From a virus: 47,993 bases of DNA. Positions 1-5,732 of this stretch are shown one piece after another (position 1 is the stretch's first letter; every line of letters begins with the position of its first letter). Location: positions 1 through 47,993 of IMG/VR virus record IMGVR_UViG_3300037520_001079. One strand, 5' to 3'. Under the pieces are notes generated by a model that saw only the letters and a program-made list of their open reading frames with translations, was not told the origin of the DNA and ran no database searches. The translations under genes were made by a program, and so were the position numbers.

Positions 1-297
1 CAAGGCAATGCCAACATTGCGGGTAATATCGGCGGCGGAATTATTCGGCTGAACAATCATCTCTCAACAGGCTTTGACCGACTTCAATTCGGAGGTGGCA
101 CGACAAGTTTCCCCGCGCTGAAGCGCGACAGCACCGTCCTCCAAGCTCGTCTTGCGAACGACTCCGACTTCTGCCCGCTCCAAGGTCAGCTACGCACTCA
201 CGCCAACGCCGTCACCGAAACAATCACGGCAGACAAAACGCTCACCCTCTATGACGCCGCTGGCACGGCTTACAAAGTGCCGTGCGTTGCAGCCTAA
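1..297 (+). CDS. Tail fibre or needle protein, C-terminal part (partial)
   Basis: Frame 1 is open from the first base to TAA at 295-297 and encodes 98 residues, so the 5' part lies outside the window. The visible part has a Gly/Asn-rich start (NIAGNIGGG) and then a domain containing LQFGGGTTSFPALKR, a run STVLQARLANDSDF and the end LTLYDAAGTAYKVPCVAA. I know this layout from C-terminal domains of phage fibre proteins, where a 'fresh' tip domain follows a repetitive shaft. It is probably an exposed structural protein used in host binding. The ATG of the next gene follows three bases after the stop, so the two are likely co-transcribed. The family assignment rests on pattern memory. Confidence 0.6.
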   Translation, partial: QGNANIAGNIGGGIIRLNNHLSTGFDRLQFGGGTTSFPALKRDSTVLQARLANDSDFCPLQGQLRTHANAVTETITADKTLTLYDAAGTAYKVPCVAA

Positions 298-300
298 TTT

Positions 301-606
301 ATGCTAACCAACCCTAATCCCATCGAAACGCCCGCCGTAGCCGCCAAAGTCTACGACCGCCTCCACGTTTACAGTCTGTCCGCCATCCAGCCGACCGCTG
401 ATTCCGGCAGCATCACTGTCGAGTTGCTCCCCGCGACCGCCGACGGCGAACTGGCCAACGGAAGCCTCGTCCAAAAGATGACCGCGCCGTTGACGCCCGA
501 AATCATGCAGGCGGTTCCCGAACTCGCCGCCGCGTTTGAGGCAGTCCTCGCCGCGATTCCCGCGACTATGGCTTACATCGCCGCACAGGAGCAACCCAAT
601 GAGTAA
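301..606 (+). CDS. Small virion-region protein, paralogue of 5199-5510
   Basis: 101 residues, unknown function. It begins MLTNPNPIETPAVAAKVYDRL and ends in an Ala-rich helix PELAAAFEAVLAAIPATMAYIAAQEQP. The gene at 5199-5510 has the same plan: PNPI..PAV..K.Y..L at the N-terminus, a central segment ending LLPA/FLPF, and PEVAAAYAAIL..APMIAWLEQRNQP at the C-terminus, with nearly the same length (103 aa). The two are probably paralogues, each following a structural gene (fibre here, capsid there). Its TAA overlaps the start of the next gene by eight bases. No membrane segment or signal peptide is visible. Confidence 0.75.
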   Translation: MLTNPNPIETPAVAAKVYDRLHVYSLSAIQPTADSGSITVELLPATADGELANGSLVQKMTAPLTPEIMQAVPELAAAFEAVLAAIPATMAYIAAQEQPNE

Positions 607-769
607 GTCCGTCACTCTTACGGAAGCCGAGGCGAAGGTCGTCATGCAGTGCCTCGACATTGCGACCAAGGCGGGCGGCTTGAATGCTGCTGCTGGCATC
701 TTGCCGGTGGCGATGAGTATCGAAAAACAACTCACCGCGACCGAGGAGCCTCAGTTGCAGGAGTCCTGA
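599..769 (+). CDS. Small hypothetical protein (56 aa)
   Basis: 56 residues starting at ATG 599, which overlaps the end of the preceding gene by eight bases (ATGAGTAA), so translation is likely coupled. I chose this start over an earlier ATG in the same frame because the earlier one lies deep inside the preceding gene. The protein begins MSKSVTLTEAEAKVVMQCLD, is mostly predicted helix and ends in a Glu/Gln-rich tail. It follows the same order as the 5199/5507 pair, where a second small acidic protein follows the paralogue. Function unknown. Confidence 0.65.
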   Translation: MSKSVTLTEAEAKVVMQCLDIATKAGGLNAAAGILPVAMSIEKQLTATEEPQLQES

Positions 770-787
770 TCCAGAAGCATATTAACC

Positions 788-1075
788 ATGAATGTCTCCG
801 ATCCGCTCAACATGTTGGCTCCCGACGGTTCTCGCCGACGGAAGGAAGAATCTCTGTCGATGAGCTTCGATGGTGAAAGACTGGCGCGGTTGGAGACCAA
901 GGTCGACTTGATCTTGGAGCACCAGGAGTCCTTCCGGAGATCGTTCGAAAAACATGACGATCGGCTCAAGCACCTCGAAAATACCAAGTCGACGATCTAC
1001 GGGATCGCTGCCGCGATCGGGGCGCTCTCGGCTTTCTTGATGGACGGGTTGCGGGCCGCGATTTTGCAACGATAG
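788..1075 (+). CDS. XhlA-like coiled-coil membrane protein, lysis module
   Basis: 95 residues from ATG 788; an internal ATG at 860 giving 71 residues is the other possible start. The central part (RLARLETKVDLILEHQ to HDDRLKHLENTK, about residues 32-67) has a heptad pattern, followed by one hydrophobic helix (IYGIAAAIGALSAFLMDGL, about residues 70-88). A coiled coil followed by a C-terminal membrane helix is the layout of the XhlA haemolysin family, small membrane proteins that accompany holins in phage lysis. Its place just upstream of a holin-like protein, a small lipoprotein and an endolysin supports this. The gene ends TAG inside the recurrent motif GTAATAAC. Confidence 0.65.
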   Translation: MNVSDPLNMLAPDGSRRRKEESLSMSFDGERLARLETKVDLILEHQESFRRSFEKHDDRLKHLENTKSTIYGIAAAIGALSAFLMDGLRAAILQR

Positions 1076-1088
1076 TAATAACCACACA
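1075..1088 (+). promoter_or_regulatory. Copy of the GTAATAACNCCRYA junction motif
   Basis: GTAATAACCACACA. It contributes the last base of the preceding TAG and adds two further in-frame stops. The holin-like gene starts at 1096 with no Shine-Dalgarno sequence between. Confidence 0.5.
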
Positions 1089-1095
1089 ATATATT

Positions 1096-1272
1096 ATGGA
1101 CATCACCAACATCATCCAAGTGGTCAGTTCCCTGAACTGGCTGGAAATCCTCGGAGCGGCCTACGGCCTCATCCTCGCCTTGATCGCGATCTTCGCGCTC
1201 ATCCCCGGCGAGCAGCCGGAGAAGACGCTCAAGGCGATCGCCAACATCGTCGCTAAGTTCTCCCGTAAATGA
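1096..1272 (+). CDS. Holin-like small membrane protein
   Basis: 58 residues from ATG 1096. After a short N-terminus comes one strongly hydrophobic stretch (NWLEILGAAYGLILALIAIFALIP, about residues 14-37), then a basic tail rich in Lys/Arg (TLKAIANIVAKFSRK). One membrane helix with a positively charged C-terminus fits a small holin or holin-like pore protein. Its TGA overlaps the ATG of a lipoprotein gene (ATGA at 1269-1272), and an M15 peptidase follows, so it sits at the normal holin position in a lysis cassette. There is no Shine-Dalgarno; the junction motif precedes it. Confidence 0.65.
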   Translation: MDITNIIQVVSSLNWLEILGAAYGLILALIAIFALIPGEQPEKTLKAIANIVAKFSRK

Positions 1273-1412
1273 AATACGTGGTCACGGCGGTGGCTTTGCT
1301 CCTCACCGGCTGCGTGACCCCGAAAATCGGGTTCGGCTACGACTTCCTCAATCAAAGGGTGACGGTCTCGGTCGAGCCGGGCGACGGGAAAAAAGTGGTC
1401 AAGCCTGAGTGA
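1269..1412 (+). CDS. 47-aa lipoprotein, candidate outer-membrane spanin
   Basis: 47 residues from an ATG overlapping the preceding stop (ATGA). It starts MKYVVTAVALLLTGCVTPK: a Lys, a hydrophobic core and a lipobox LTGC with the lipidated Cys at position 15. The mature part is only 33 residues. A tiny lipoprotein between holin and endolysin is what an Rz1-like outer-membrane spanin looks like, although known Rz1 proteins are usually Pro-rich and this one is not. No separate inner-membrane spanin is obvious unless the XhlA-like protein plays that role. It implies a diderm host if the spanin reading is right. Its TGA overlaps the GTG start of the endolysin. Confidence 0.6.
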   Translation: MKYVVTAVALLLTGCVTPKIGFGYDFLNQRVTVSVEPGDGKKVVKPE

Positions 1413-1990
1413 ACCAAACCCAGATCAAGATCATCCAAGAGACGGTCGGCACCGAGCCCGATGGGTTCTTCGGGCCGCAGTCGATCGCCGCGACCCAGCG
1501 TTATCTGCGGGCAATGATGCCCAAGCCGAACCCTTGGCCGAAGCAGGATCAGAAAAGTCTCACCGCGTTCTACGGTGCGGCCGGCAAGGTCTCGGTCGTC
1601 CAGATCCCGGTGCCTTACAAGATGTATCTCTACAACGGACCTAAGACGGTCCGCTCGATCGGAGTCCACGAGAAGCTGGCCCCGAGCTTGGAGCGCATCC
1701 TCAAGGAATTGGGTAAACGCTACAAGACCGACGAAGCCCGGAGCGAGGCGGGGATCAACAAATTCTACGGAGTCTATGCCAACCGCAAGATGCGCGGCGG
1801 CAGTCTCCCGAGCCTCCACGCACGGGCGGCGGCGATTGATTTCGATGCGCCCCGCAACGGGCTCCACACCCACTGGCCGACACGGGCGCACATGCCGCTC
1901 GATGTCATGGAGATCTTTGCACGGGAAGGGTGGCTCGCGGCAGGGGCTTTCTGGGGCCGCGATTCGATGCACATGCAGGCCACGCAGTAA
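1409..1990 (+). CDS. Endolysin, M15-family peptidase with N-terminal wall-binding-like segment
   Basis: 193 residues from a GTG start overlapping the lipoprotein stop (GTGA). Residues 1-35 contain GTEPDGFFGPQSIAATQRYL, the core of a peptidoglycan-binding repeat. The C-terminal half has the M15 zinc-peptidase residues: SLHARAAAIDF gives H137 and D144, and GRDSMHMQ gives D185 and H188. This family cleaves peptide bonds in murein (D-Ala-D-Ala carboxypeptidase or L-Ala-D-Glu endopeptidase types). No signal peptide is present, so it would depend on the holin-like protein for release. It is the last gene of the lysis cassette and ends in a tandem stop formed by the junction motif. Confidence 0.88.
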   Translation: MNQTQIKIIQETVGTEPDGFFGPQSIAATQRYLRAMMPKPNPWPKQDQKSLTAFYGAAGKVSVVQIPVPYKMYLYNGPKTVRSIGVHEKLAPSLERILKELGKRYKTDEARSEAGINKFYGVYANRKMRGGSLPSLHARAAAIDFDAPRNGLHTHWPTRAHMPLDVMEIFAREGWLAAGAFWGRDSMHMQATQ

Positions 1991-2000
1991 TAATCCCGCA
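1987..2000 (+). promoter_or_regulatory. Copy of the junction motif (variant)
   Basis: GTAATAATCCCGCA. It supplies the endolysin stop and a second stop in frame. The next start (ATG 2009) has no Shine-Dalgarno. Confidence 0.4.
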
Positions 2001-2008
2001 ACCACTTT

Positions 2009-2296
2009 ATGAAACACAATCTAAACTCCTTCCGGCGCAACGAGCATCTCCAAGGCGGACTCGCCGAAGTGCTGCGCCATCCCTCGATGCAAGCCGCCCT
2101 CGATGTGCTCCGCGATCTGGGAGAGCCGACCGAGATGCCGGTGCCGAGCGATGTCGACTTTCTAATTTTCAACGCCCTGCAAAACGCCCGCCGTGAAGGG
2201 TTCTTCCACGCGCTGCGCTCCCTCGAAGCCTTGGCGACCCCGATCAAGGTCGTCCCCTCGACCAAAGATCTGATGCCGAACTTGGTCGACGAATAA
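2009..2296 (+). CDS. Small protein upstream of scaffold, unknown
   Basis: 95 residues from ATG 2009. It begins MKHNLNSFRRNEHLQGGLAE, is largely predicted helix and contains LREALRHP-like and FFHALRSLEALATPIKV segments; there is no membrane helix. It lies three bases before the scaffold gene, and the spacing suggests they are translated as a unit. Its place between endolysin and scaffold suggests a head-assembly role, but I do not recognise the family. The start follows the junction motif. Confidence 0.7.
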   Translation: MKHNLNSFRRNEHLQGGLAEVLRHPSMQAALDVLRDLGEPTEMPVPSDVDFLIFNALQNARREGFFHALRSLEALATPIKVVPSTKDLMPNLVDE

Positions 2297-2299
2297 TTT

Positions 2300-3568
2300 A
2301 TGGCAGAAACCAATACGCCGAGTAACCCGTCCGCGCCGGCGTCGGACAACCAACCAACCACCACTCCGGAACTTTCCGAAGCCGGTGGCACTATGACCTT
2401 CGACGCGGCTCGTTCGCTCTCGGAGGCTTTCAACTCGATCGGCAAAGAGCCCACCGCTCCCACGCCCGAGGCACCCAAGGCGGAAGCCCCCAAGGCTCCC
2501 GAGACCAAAACCGAAGCACCCAAAGCGGAACCCGTCGCGGAACCGACCAAAGAAGAAGCCCCGGCTACGGCCGATGCCGACGCTTTGGCTGAACTCCTGG
2601 GCGGACCGAAGAAAGCCGAGGCCAAGCCGGAGCCGGACGACGCACCTCCCGAAGGGGCGATGACCGAAGGGGCTACGAAGAAGTGGGCCGAGCAGCGCAA
2701 AGCTCTCAAGGAGGAGCGCCGTCGCCGCGAGGAACTCGAAGCCAAGGTGGCCGAACTGGAGAAGAAGTCGACCGATGTCGCACCCGACGAGGTCAAACAA
2801 CTCCGCGAGACGGTCGACGCCTACGAGCGCGAGCTACAAATTGCGCGGGTCGAGGCGACCAAGGAATTCAAGGATGCGGTCGCGGTGCCCCGTGAACGGA
2901 TCAACGGGCAACTCGAATCCTTCGCCAAGAAGTATGAGTTCCGTGAGGCCGACGCCCGTGTGGCCTTCGCCGAAGCCGATCCGGAGAAGCAGACCGAGCT
3001 ACTCGTCGATATGGCCAGCGGGATGAATGACCGCGACCGGATGCGCTTCTACGCGATGGCGGAAGAGTGGCAGAAGGTCGAGGGCATCGCCAACAAGGTC
3101 CGCAACAATGCGCGGCTGGCCCTGGAGAAGATCCAGGAACATCACGCCGAGCAGAACAAGGCATTCGTCGAGACCCGCCAGAAGCAGTATCGCGGGGCGC
3201 TGGAGAAGATCTGGGGCGATGTTTCCGAGAAAGCACCACTCTTCCGCCGCCGTGAAGGCGACGATGCGTGGAACCAGAAGATCGGGGAGATCGAGCAATT
3301 CGCCACGGGGCTGGATTGGAACACGGTGGCCGACAACGACCAAGCACGGGCCGAAGTCGCTCTCCGGGCCGCAGCCTCGCCCTTCCTCTATGGTCTGGTG
3401 CAGCAGCTATTCGCCAAGACGGCCGAGCTAAACAAGACCCTCTCGAAATACCAGAGCGCGAAGCCTGGTGCGGGTGGGGGAGCAGCCGACCCGATCGTGG
3501 GCAGCGGCCAAGAGGAGAAGGTCGAGCACGAGGACTTCTTCTCGGCGATCAAGTCGGGGTTATCTTAA
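2300..3568 (+). CDS. Capsid scaffolding protein
   Basis: 422 residues. Residues 1-120 are a disordered region rich in Pro, Ala, Glu and Lys (repeats of APKAEAPKAPE type). About residues 125-185 form a coiled coil with many charged residues (EERRRREELEAKVAELEKK). The rest is helical, with a Gly-rich hinge (KPGAGGGAADPIVGSGQ) before a short C-terminal helix (HEDFFSAIKSGLS) of the kind scaffolds use to dock on capsid protein. The length, charge pattern and position directly upstream of the capsid gene fit an internal scaffold, present during procapsid assembly and then lost. No protease motif is visible in it. It is followed by a hairpin terminator. Confidence 0.8.
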   Translation: MAETNTPSNPSAPASDNQPTTTPELSEAGGTMTFDAARSLSEAFNSIGKEPTAPTPEAPKAEAPKAPETKTEAPKAEPVAEPTKEEAPATADADALAELLGGPKKAEAKPEPDDAPPEGAMTEGATKKWAEQRKALKEERRRREELEAKVAELEKKSTDVAPDEVKQLRETVDAYERELQIARVEATKEFKDAVAVPRERINGQLESFAKKYEFREADARVAFAEADPEKQTELLVDMASGMNDRDRMRFYAMAEEWQKVEGIANKVRNNARLALEKIQEHHAEQNKAFVETRQKQYRGALEKIWGDVSEKAPLFRRREGDDAWNQKIGEIEQFATGLDWNTVADNDQARAEVALRAAASPFLYGLVQQLFAKTAELNKTLSKYQSAKPGAGGGAADPIVGSGQEEKVEHEDFFSAIKSGLS

Positions 3569-3600
3569 AATCCCTCCGGAAACTTCGGTGACCGGACGCG

Positions 3601-3636
3601 AGGGAGGGGGATATTTTGCCCCCTCCCTTTGCTTTT
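3601..3636 (+). terminator. Rho-independent terminator after the scaffold gene
   Basis: A perfect 10-bp stem AGGGAGGGGG (3601-3610) and CCCCCTCCCT (3619-3628), loop ATATTTTG, followed by TTGCTTTTT. It lies 33 bases after the scaffold stop and would separate scaffold from capsid transcription, at least in part. Confidence 0.75.
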
Positions 3637-3647
3637 TGTAGGCAGAC

Positions 3648-3713
3648 GGACGGCTAGGGCCAGCCGTCCCTACCAAATATATCCCCTGGTAGGGTCGTCT
3701 CGCCGAGGCGACC
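3648..3713 (+). repeat. Head-to-head pair of REP-like palindromes (REPIN-type element)
   Basis: Two hairpin units face each other. Unit 1 read on the minus strand starts GGTAGGGACGGCT and pairs AGCCGTCC with GGACGGCT. Unit 2 on the plus strand starts GGTAGGGTCGTCT and pairs GGTCGTCTC with GAGGCGACC over a 3-nt loop. The shared GGTAGGG ends (3668-3674 and 3688-3694) are themselves complementary, separated by a 13-nt AT-rich spacer. This is the architecture of REP doublets in bacterial chromosomes, and it is unexpected in a compact phage genome. The unit resembles GGTAGGG-type repeats I recall from Verrucomicrobia, which is unverified memory. Confidence 0.7.
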
Positions 3714-3724
3714 GAGTGCCTAAT

Positions 3725-3738
3725 GTAATAACCCCGTA
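3725..3738 (+). promoter_or_regulatory. Copy of the junction motif outside a gene end
   Basis: GTAATAACCCCGTA, directly after the REP pair and three bases before TTGACA. It does not end a gene here, so the motif is more than a tandem stop codon. Confidence 0.45.
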
Positions 3739-3740
3739 AT

Positions 3741-3769
3741 TTGACAACCACTTAACCGAGCGTAACTTA
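3741..3769 (+). promoter_or_regulatory. Sigma70-like promoter candidate for the capsid gene
   Basis: TTGACA at 3741-3746 is a perfect -35 box. The best -10 candidate is TAACTT at 3763-3768 with a 16-bp spacer, a weak match. It follows a terminator and precedes a 190-nt leader to the capsid gene, where an extra promoter would raise capsid expression over scaffold. Confidence 0.4.
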
Positions 3770-3956
3770 GTCTCACGTTTACGGGTAGCGGCAATCATCC
3801 GGTAGAAATCAGAAAAGATAGGTTCGCGAGGAAGCCCGATCCGCGACGGGAAGAGAAAAGCAAAATCGTGGTGTTGTCACTAGCCTCGGGACCGCATGTG
3901 CGTCTCCCGATCAAGGCAAAGTAATAACCCCACAAATTAGGAGAAAAACAAGCATT
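3770..3956 (+). other. Structured untranslated leader of the capsid gene
   Basis: 187 bases without a credible gene. It can form TCGCG/CGCGA (3824-3828 with 3842-3846) and a bulged hairpin CGGGA-CGCA/TGCG-TCCCG (3887-3909). A junction-motif copy GTAATAACCCCACA lies at 3921-3934, followed by AGGAG at 3939-3943 as the ribosome-binding site. Possible roles are transcript stability or control of capsid translation; I see no known riboswitch. Confidence 0.4.
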
Positions 3957-5132
3957 ATGCCTTGCAATAATATTGAAGCTCTCTTCGTGGAACATGCCGG
4001 CCTTATCCGGAACAATGTCTCGAAGAACATCATCAACTCCGATTTCTACCTGAAGTATCTGCCGCGTGAGCAGTGGATGGACGGGCAAGGAACGGAATAT
4101 AGTTACCCGATCTATGAGCGCACGCTCTCGTCCAGCCCCGTCACTTTCAGTGCATGGGAGTCTTCGGACGGCGAAGCGGGCGGTCAGTGCCAAGTCGCCG
4201 GTCAGAACATCGACAACTTCGGCATCACCCTGCGCCAGACCAGCCTCAAAAAGGCCGCGCTGAACTCGCCCGACATCTGTCTGGACGATCTTCAGTTCGC
4301 CTGGCAGGTCGAAGATCAGGTGAAAAACATCGTTCGCGTTCTCTCGGAGAACACGAAATGGGTTTGGACCAACGCTTATCAGGACGAGTATATCGACGCT
4401 TGCGGCACCAAAATGGTCGCATCGGCGAACCTCCCGTCTGGTAGCTCGGTCTTCCCTTCGACTCCGGCCACTTCCAAACTTACCTGGGGGATCCTCGAAG
4501 AGATCTACCAGCAGCTTGGTTACAATGGCGGCAGCATGAATCCGTTCGCTCGCGTTGACGAGATGACCCCGATTTATGCCGCAGTCGGCGAGCGTTTCAC
4601 GTTCCATGATCTGAAGCGCCAAGACGCTAACACCCGTGACGACTTCCGTTACGCTTACGAGGGTTCGGAGACTCAGTCCCCGATGCTCGGAGCGCCCGGT
4701 CTGTCCGGTGTGTATCGCGGCTATCGCTTCTTCACGGTTGAATTCCCGCCCCGTTACGACTTCGTCGGCGGTGCATGGGTTCGCCGTCAGCCGTTCGCGT
4801 CGACCCCGACGACGAAGGGTGACAAGTGGGAAGTGTCCGACGCCTACAAGAATGCGGAATACACCGACACCGTGATTTATCACGCTGACGTGTTGAAGGT
4901 TCTTGTGCCCAAGCCGAAAGCTGCCAGCCCGATGAAGTATAACCCCCAGTATAGCTGGACCGGTGAATTCGTCTGGCGGAATATCCCTGACCGCGACTGC
5001 AACGTCGATGGAAATACAGGGTTCTTCCGGGCACTCTTCGCGTATGGCCCGAAGGTGGAGCGTCCCGACCTCGGCTTTGTGGTTCGCCACAAACGCTGCG
5101 CTCGCGCCCTCGACCTCGTCGCTTGCTACTAA
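3957..5132 (+). CDS. Major capsid protein
   Basis: 391 residues from ATG 3957 after AGGAGAAAAACAAGCATT. It begins MPCNNIEALFVEHAGLIRNN and ends RHKRCARALDLVACY. The position right after a scaffold gene, own promoter candidate, long leader and strong hairpin after the stop are the hallmarks of the most highly expressed phage gene. The sequence is a mixed alpha/beta protein without membrane segments; the long N-terminal helix followed by polar loops (EYSYPIYERTLSSSPVTFSAWE) is compatible with an HK97-fold capsid protein, but I cannot show the fold from sequence alone. The long open frame on the opposite strand here (3795-5090) is a shadow. Confidence 0.8.
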   Translation: MPCNNIEALFVEHAGLIRNNVSKNIINSDFYLKYLPREQWMDGQGTEYSYPIYERTLSSSPVTFSAWESSDGEAGGQCQVAGQNIDNFGITLRQTSLKKAALNSPDICLDDLQFAWQVEDQVKNIVRVLSENTKWVWTNAYQDEYIDACGTKMVASANLPSGSSVFPSTPATSKLTWGILEEIYQQLGYNGGSMNPFARVDEMTPIYAAVGERFTFHDLKRQDANTRDDFRYAYEGSETQSPMLGAPGLSGVYRGYRFFTVEFPPRYDFVGGAWVRRQPFASTPTTKGDKWEVSDAYKNAEYTDTVIYHADVLKVLVPKPKAASPMKYNPQYSWTGEFVWRNIPDRDCNVDGNTGFFRALFAYGPKVERPDLGFVVRHKRCARALDLVACY

Positions 5133-5151
5133 GGTAGCACCTCACATCACT

Positions 5152-5171
5152 CTGGGAGCTTCGGCTCCCAG
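5152..5171 (+). terminator. UUCG-capped hairpin after the capsid gene
   Basis: CTGGGAGC, loop TTCG, GCTCCCAG: a perfect 8-bp stem with the very stable UUCG tetraloop, 20 bases after the capsid stop. The T run (ATTTTT, 5189-5194) is 18 bases away, so it may work as an mRNA 3'-end stabiliser or leaky terminator more than as a full stop. Confidence 0.6.
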
Positions 5172-5198
5172 GGTGCCAGAGGCGCTGCATTTTTAAGC

Positions 5199-5510
5199 AT
5201 GAACATTCCTTCGCCCAATCCCATCGTCTTCCCGGCTGTCCCGGAGAAGACGTATCCGCATCTGTGGATCAAGCGGCTTTTGCTTGAGAGCAGCAATGTG
5301 GGGGTCGGGAAGATGGAAGCTGAGTTCCTGCCTTTCAATGCCAATACGAATGAGATTGGCCCGTCGATGTTCGACACAAGATTCAGCACGGATGACCTTT
5401 GGACGGCGATCAATGAAGTTCCCGAGGTCGCGGCGGCTTATGCTGCTATATTAAACTCTGTCGCGCCGATGATCGCGTGGCTTGAACAACGTAACCAACC
5501 AACACTATGA
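5199..5510 (+). CDS. Small virion-region protein, paralogue of 301-606
   Basis: 103 residues. It shares with the 301-606 product the N-terminal PNPI..PAV..K.Y pattern, a middle segment ending in FLPF, and the C-terminal helix PEVAAAYAAILNSVAPMIAWLEQRNQPT. Gene order is also mirrored: both follow a structural gene and both overlap a second small gene. This copy contains more aromatic residues (HLWIKRLLLES). Its TGA overlaps the next ATG (ATGA). Function unknown; a capsid or tail accessory role is inferred from position only. Confidence 0.75.
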   Translation: MNIPSPNPIVFPAVPEKTYPHLWIKRLLLESSNVGVGKMEAEFLPFNANTNEIGPSMFDTRFSTDDLWTAINEVPEVAAAYAAILNSVAPMIAWLEQRNQPTL

Positions 5511-5728
5511 AATTCGCAATCCCTGAAGGAATGGTCCCGCCCGACGGCGTAACTGTCGGCTCGACCTTCGACGCCCTCGCCACCCTCAAACTCGGTGAAA
5601 CCGACTTGGAGCTTATCGCCGTCGACGGCCTGCCCGTAGCCAACGCCGAAGCCCCCGAAGCGGAAGAAGCCCCCAGCGAAGAGATGGGCTTCGACGAAGC
5701 CATTCGCTCTGGGATGATGGAGGGTTAA
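5507..5728 (+). CDS. Small acidic hypothetical protein
   Basis: 73 residues from an ATG overlapping the preceding stop. It begins MKFAIPEGMVPPDGVTVGST, has a short beta-like middle (LKLGETDLELIAVDGLPV) and a very acidic Ala/Glu tail (EAPEAEEAPSEEMGFDEAIRSGMMEG). A disordered acidic stretch ending in a short helix resembles the end of the scaffold protein (DFFSAIKSGLS against DEAIRSGMMEG), so a capsid-docking role is possible, but this is inference. It is followed by a GTG-started tail gene four bases later. Confidence 0.65.
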   Translation: MKFAIPEGMVPPDGVTVGSTFDALATLKLGETDLELIAVDGLPVANAEAPEAEEAPSEEMGFDEAIRSGMMEG

Positions 5729-5732
5729 TCCC

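Noticed and set aside
1774-2796. 340-codon minus frame over the endolysin end and scaffold start
   Set aside because: Ser/Ala/Arg low-complexity product typical of the complement of Pro/Ala/Glu-rich coding sequence.
3795-5090. 431-codon open frame on the minus strand
   Set aside because: It is the shadow of the capsid gene; Arg/Gly/Val-rich, no ribosome-binding site, and runs into the structured leader.
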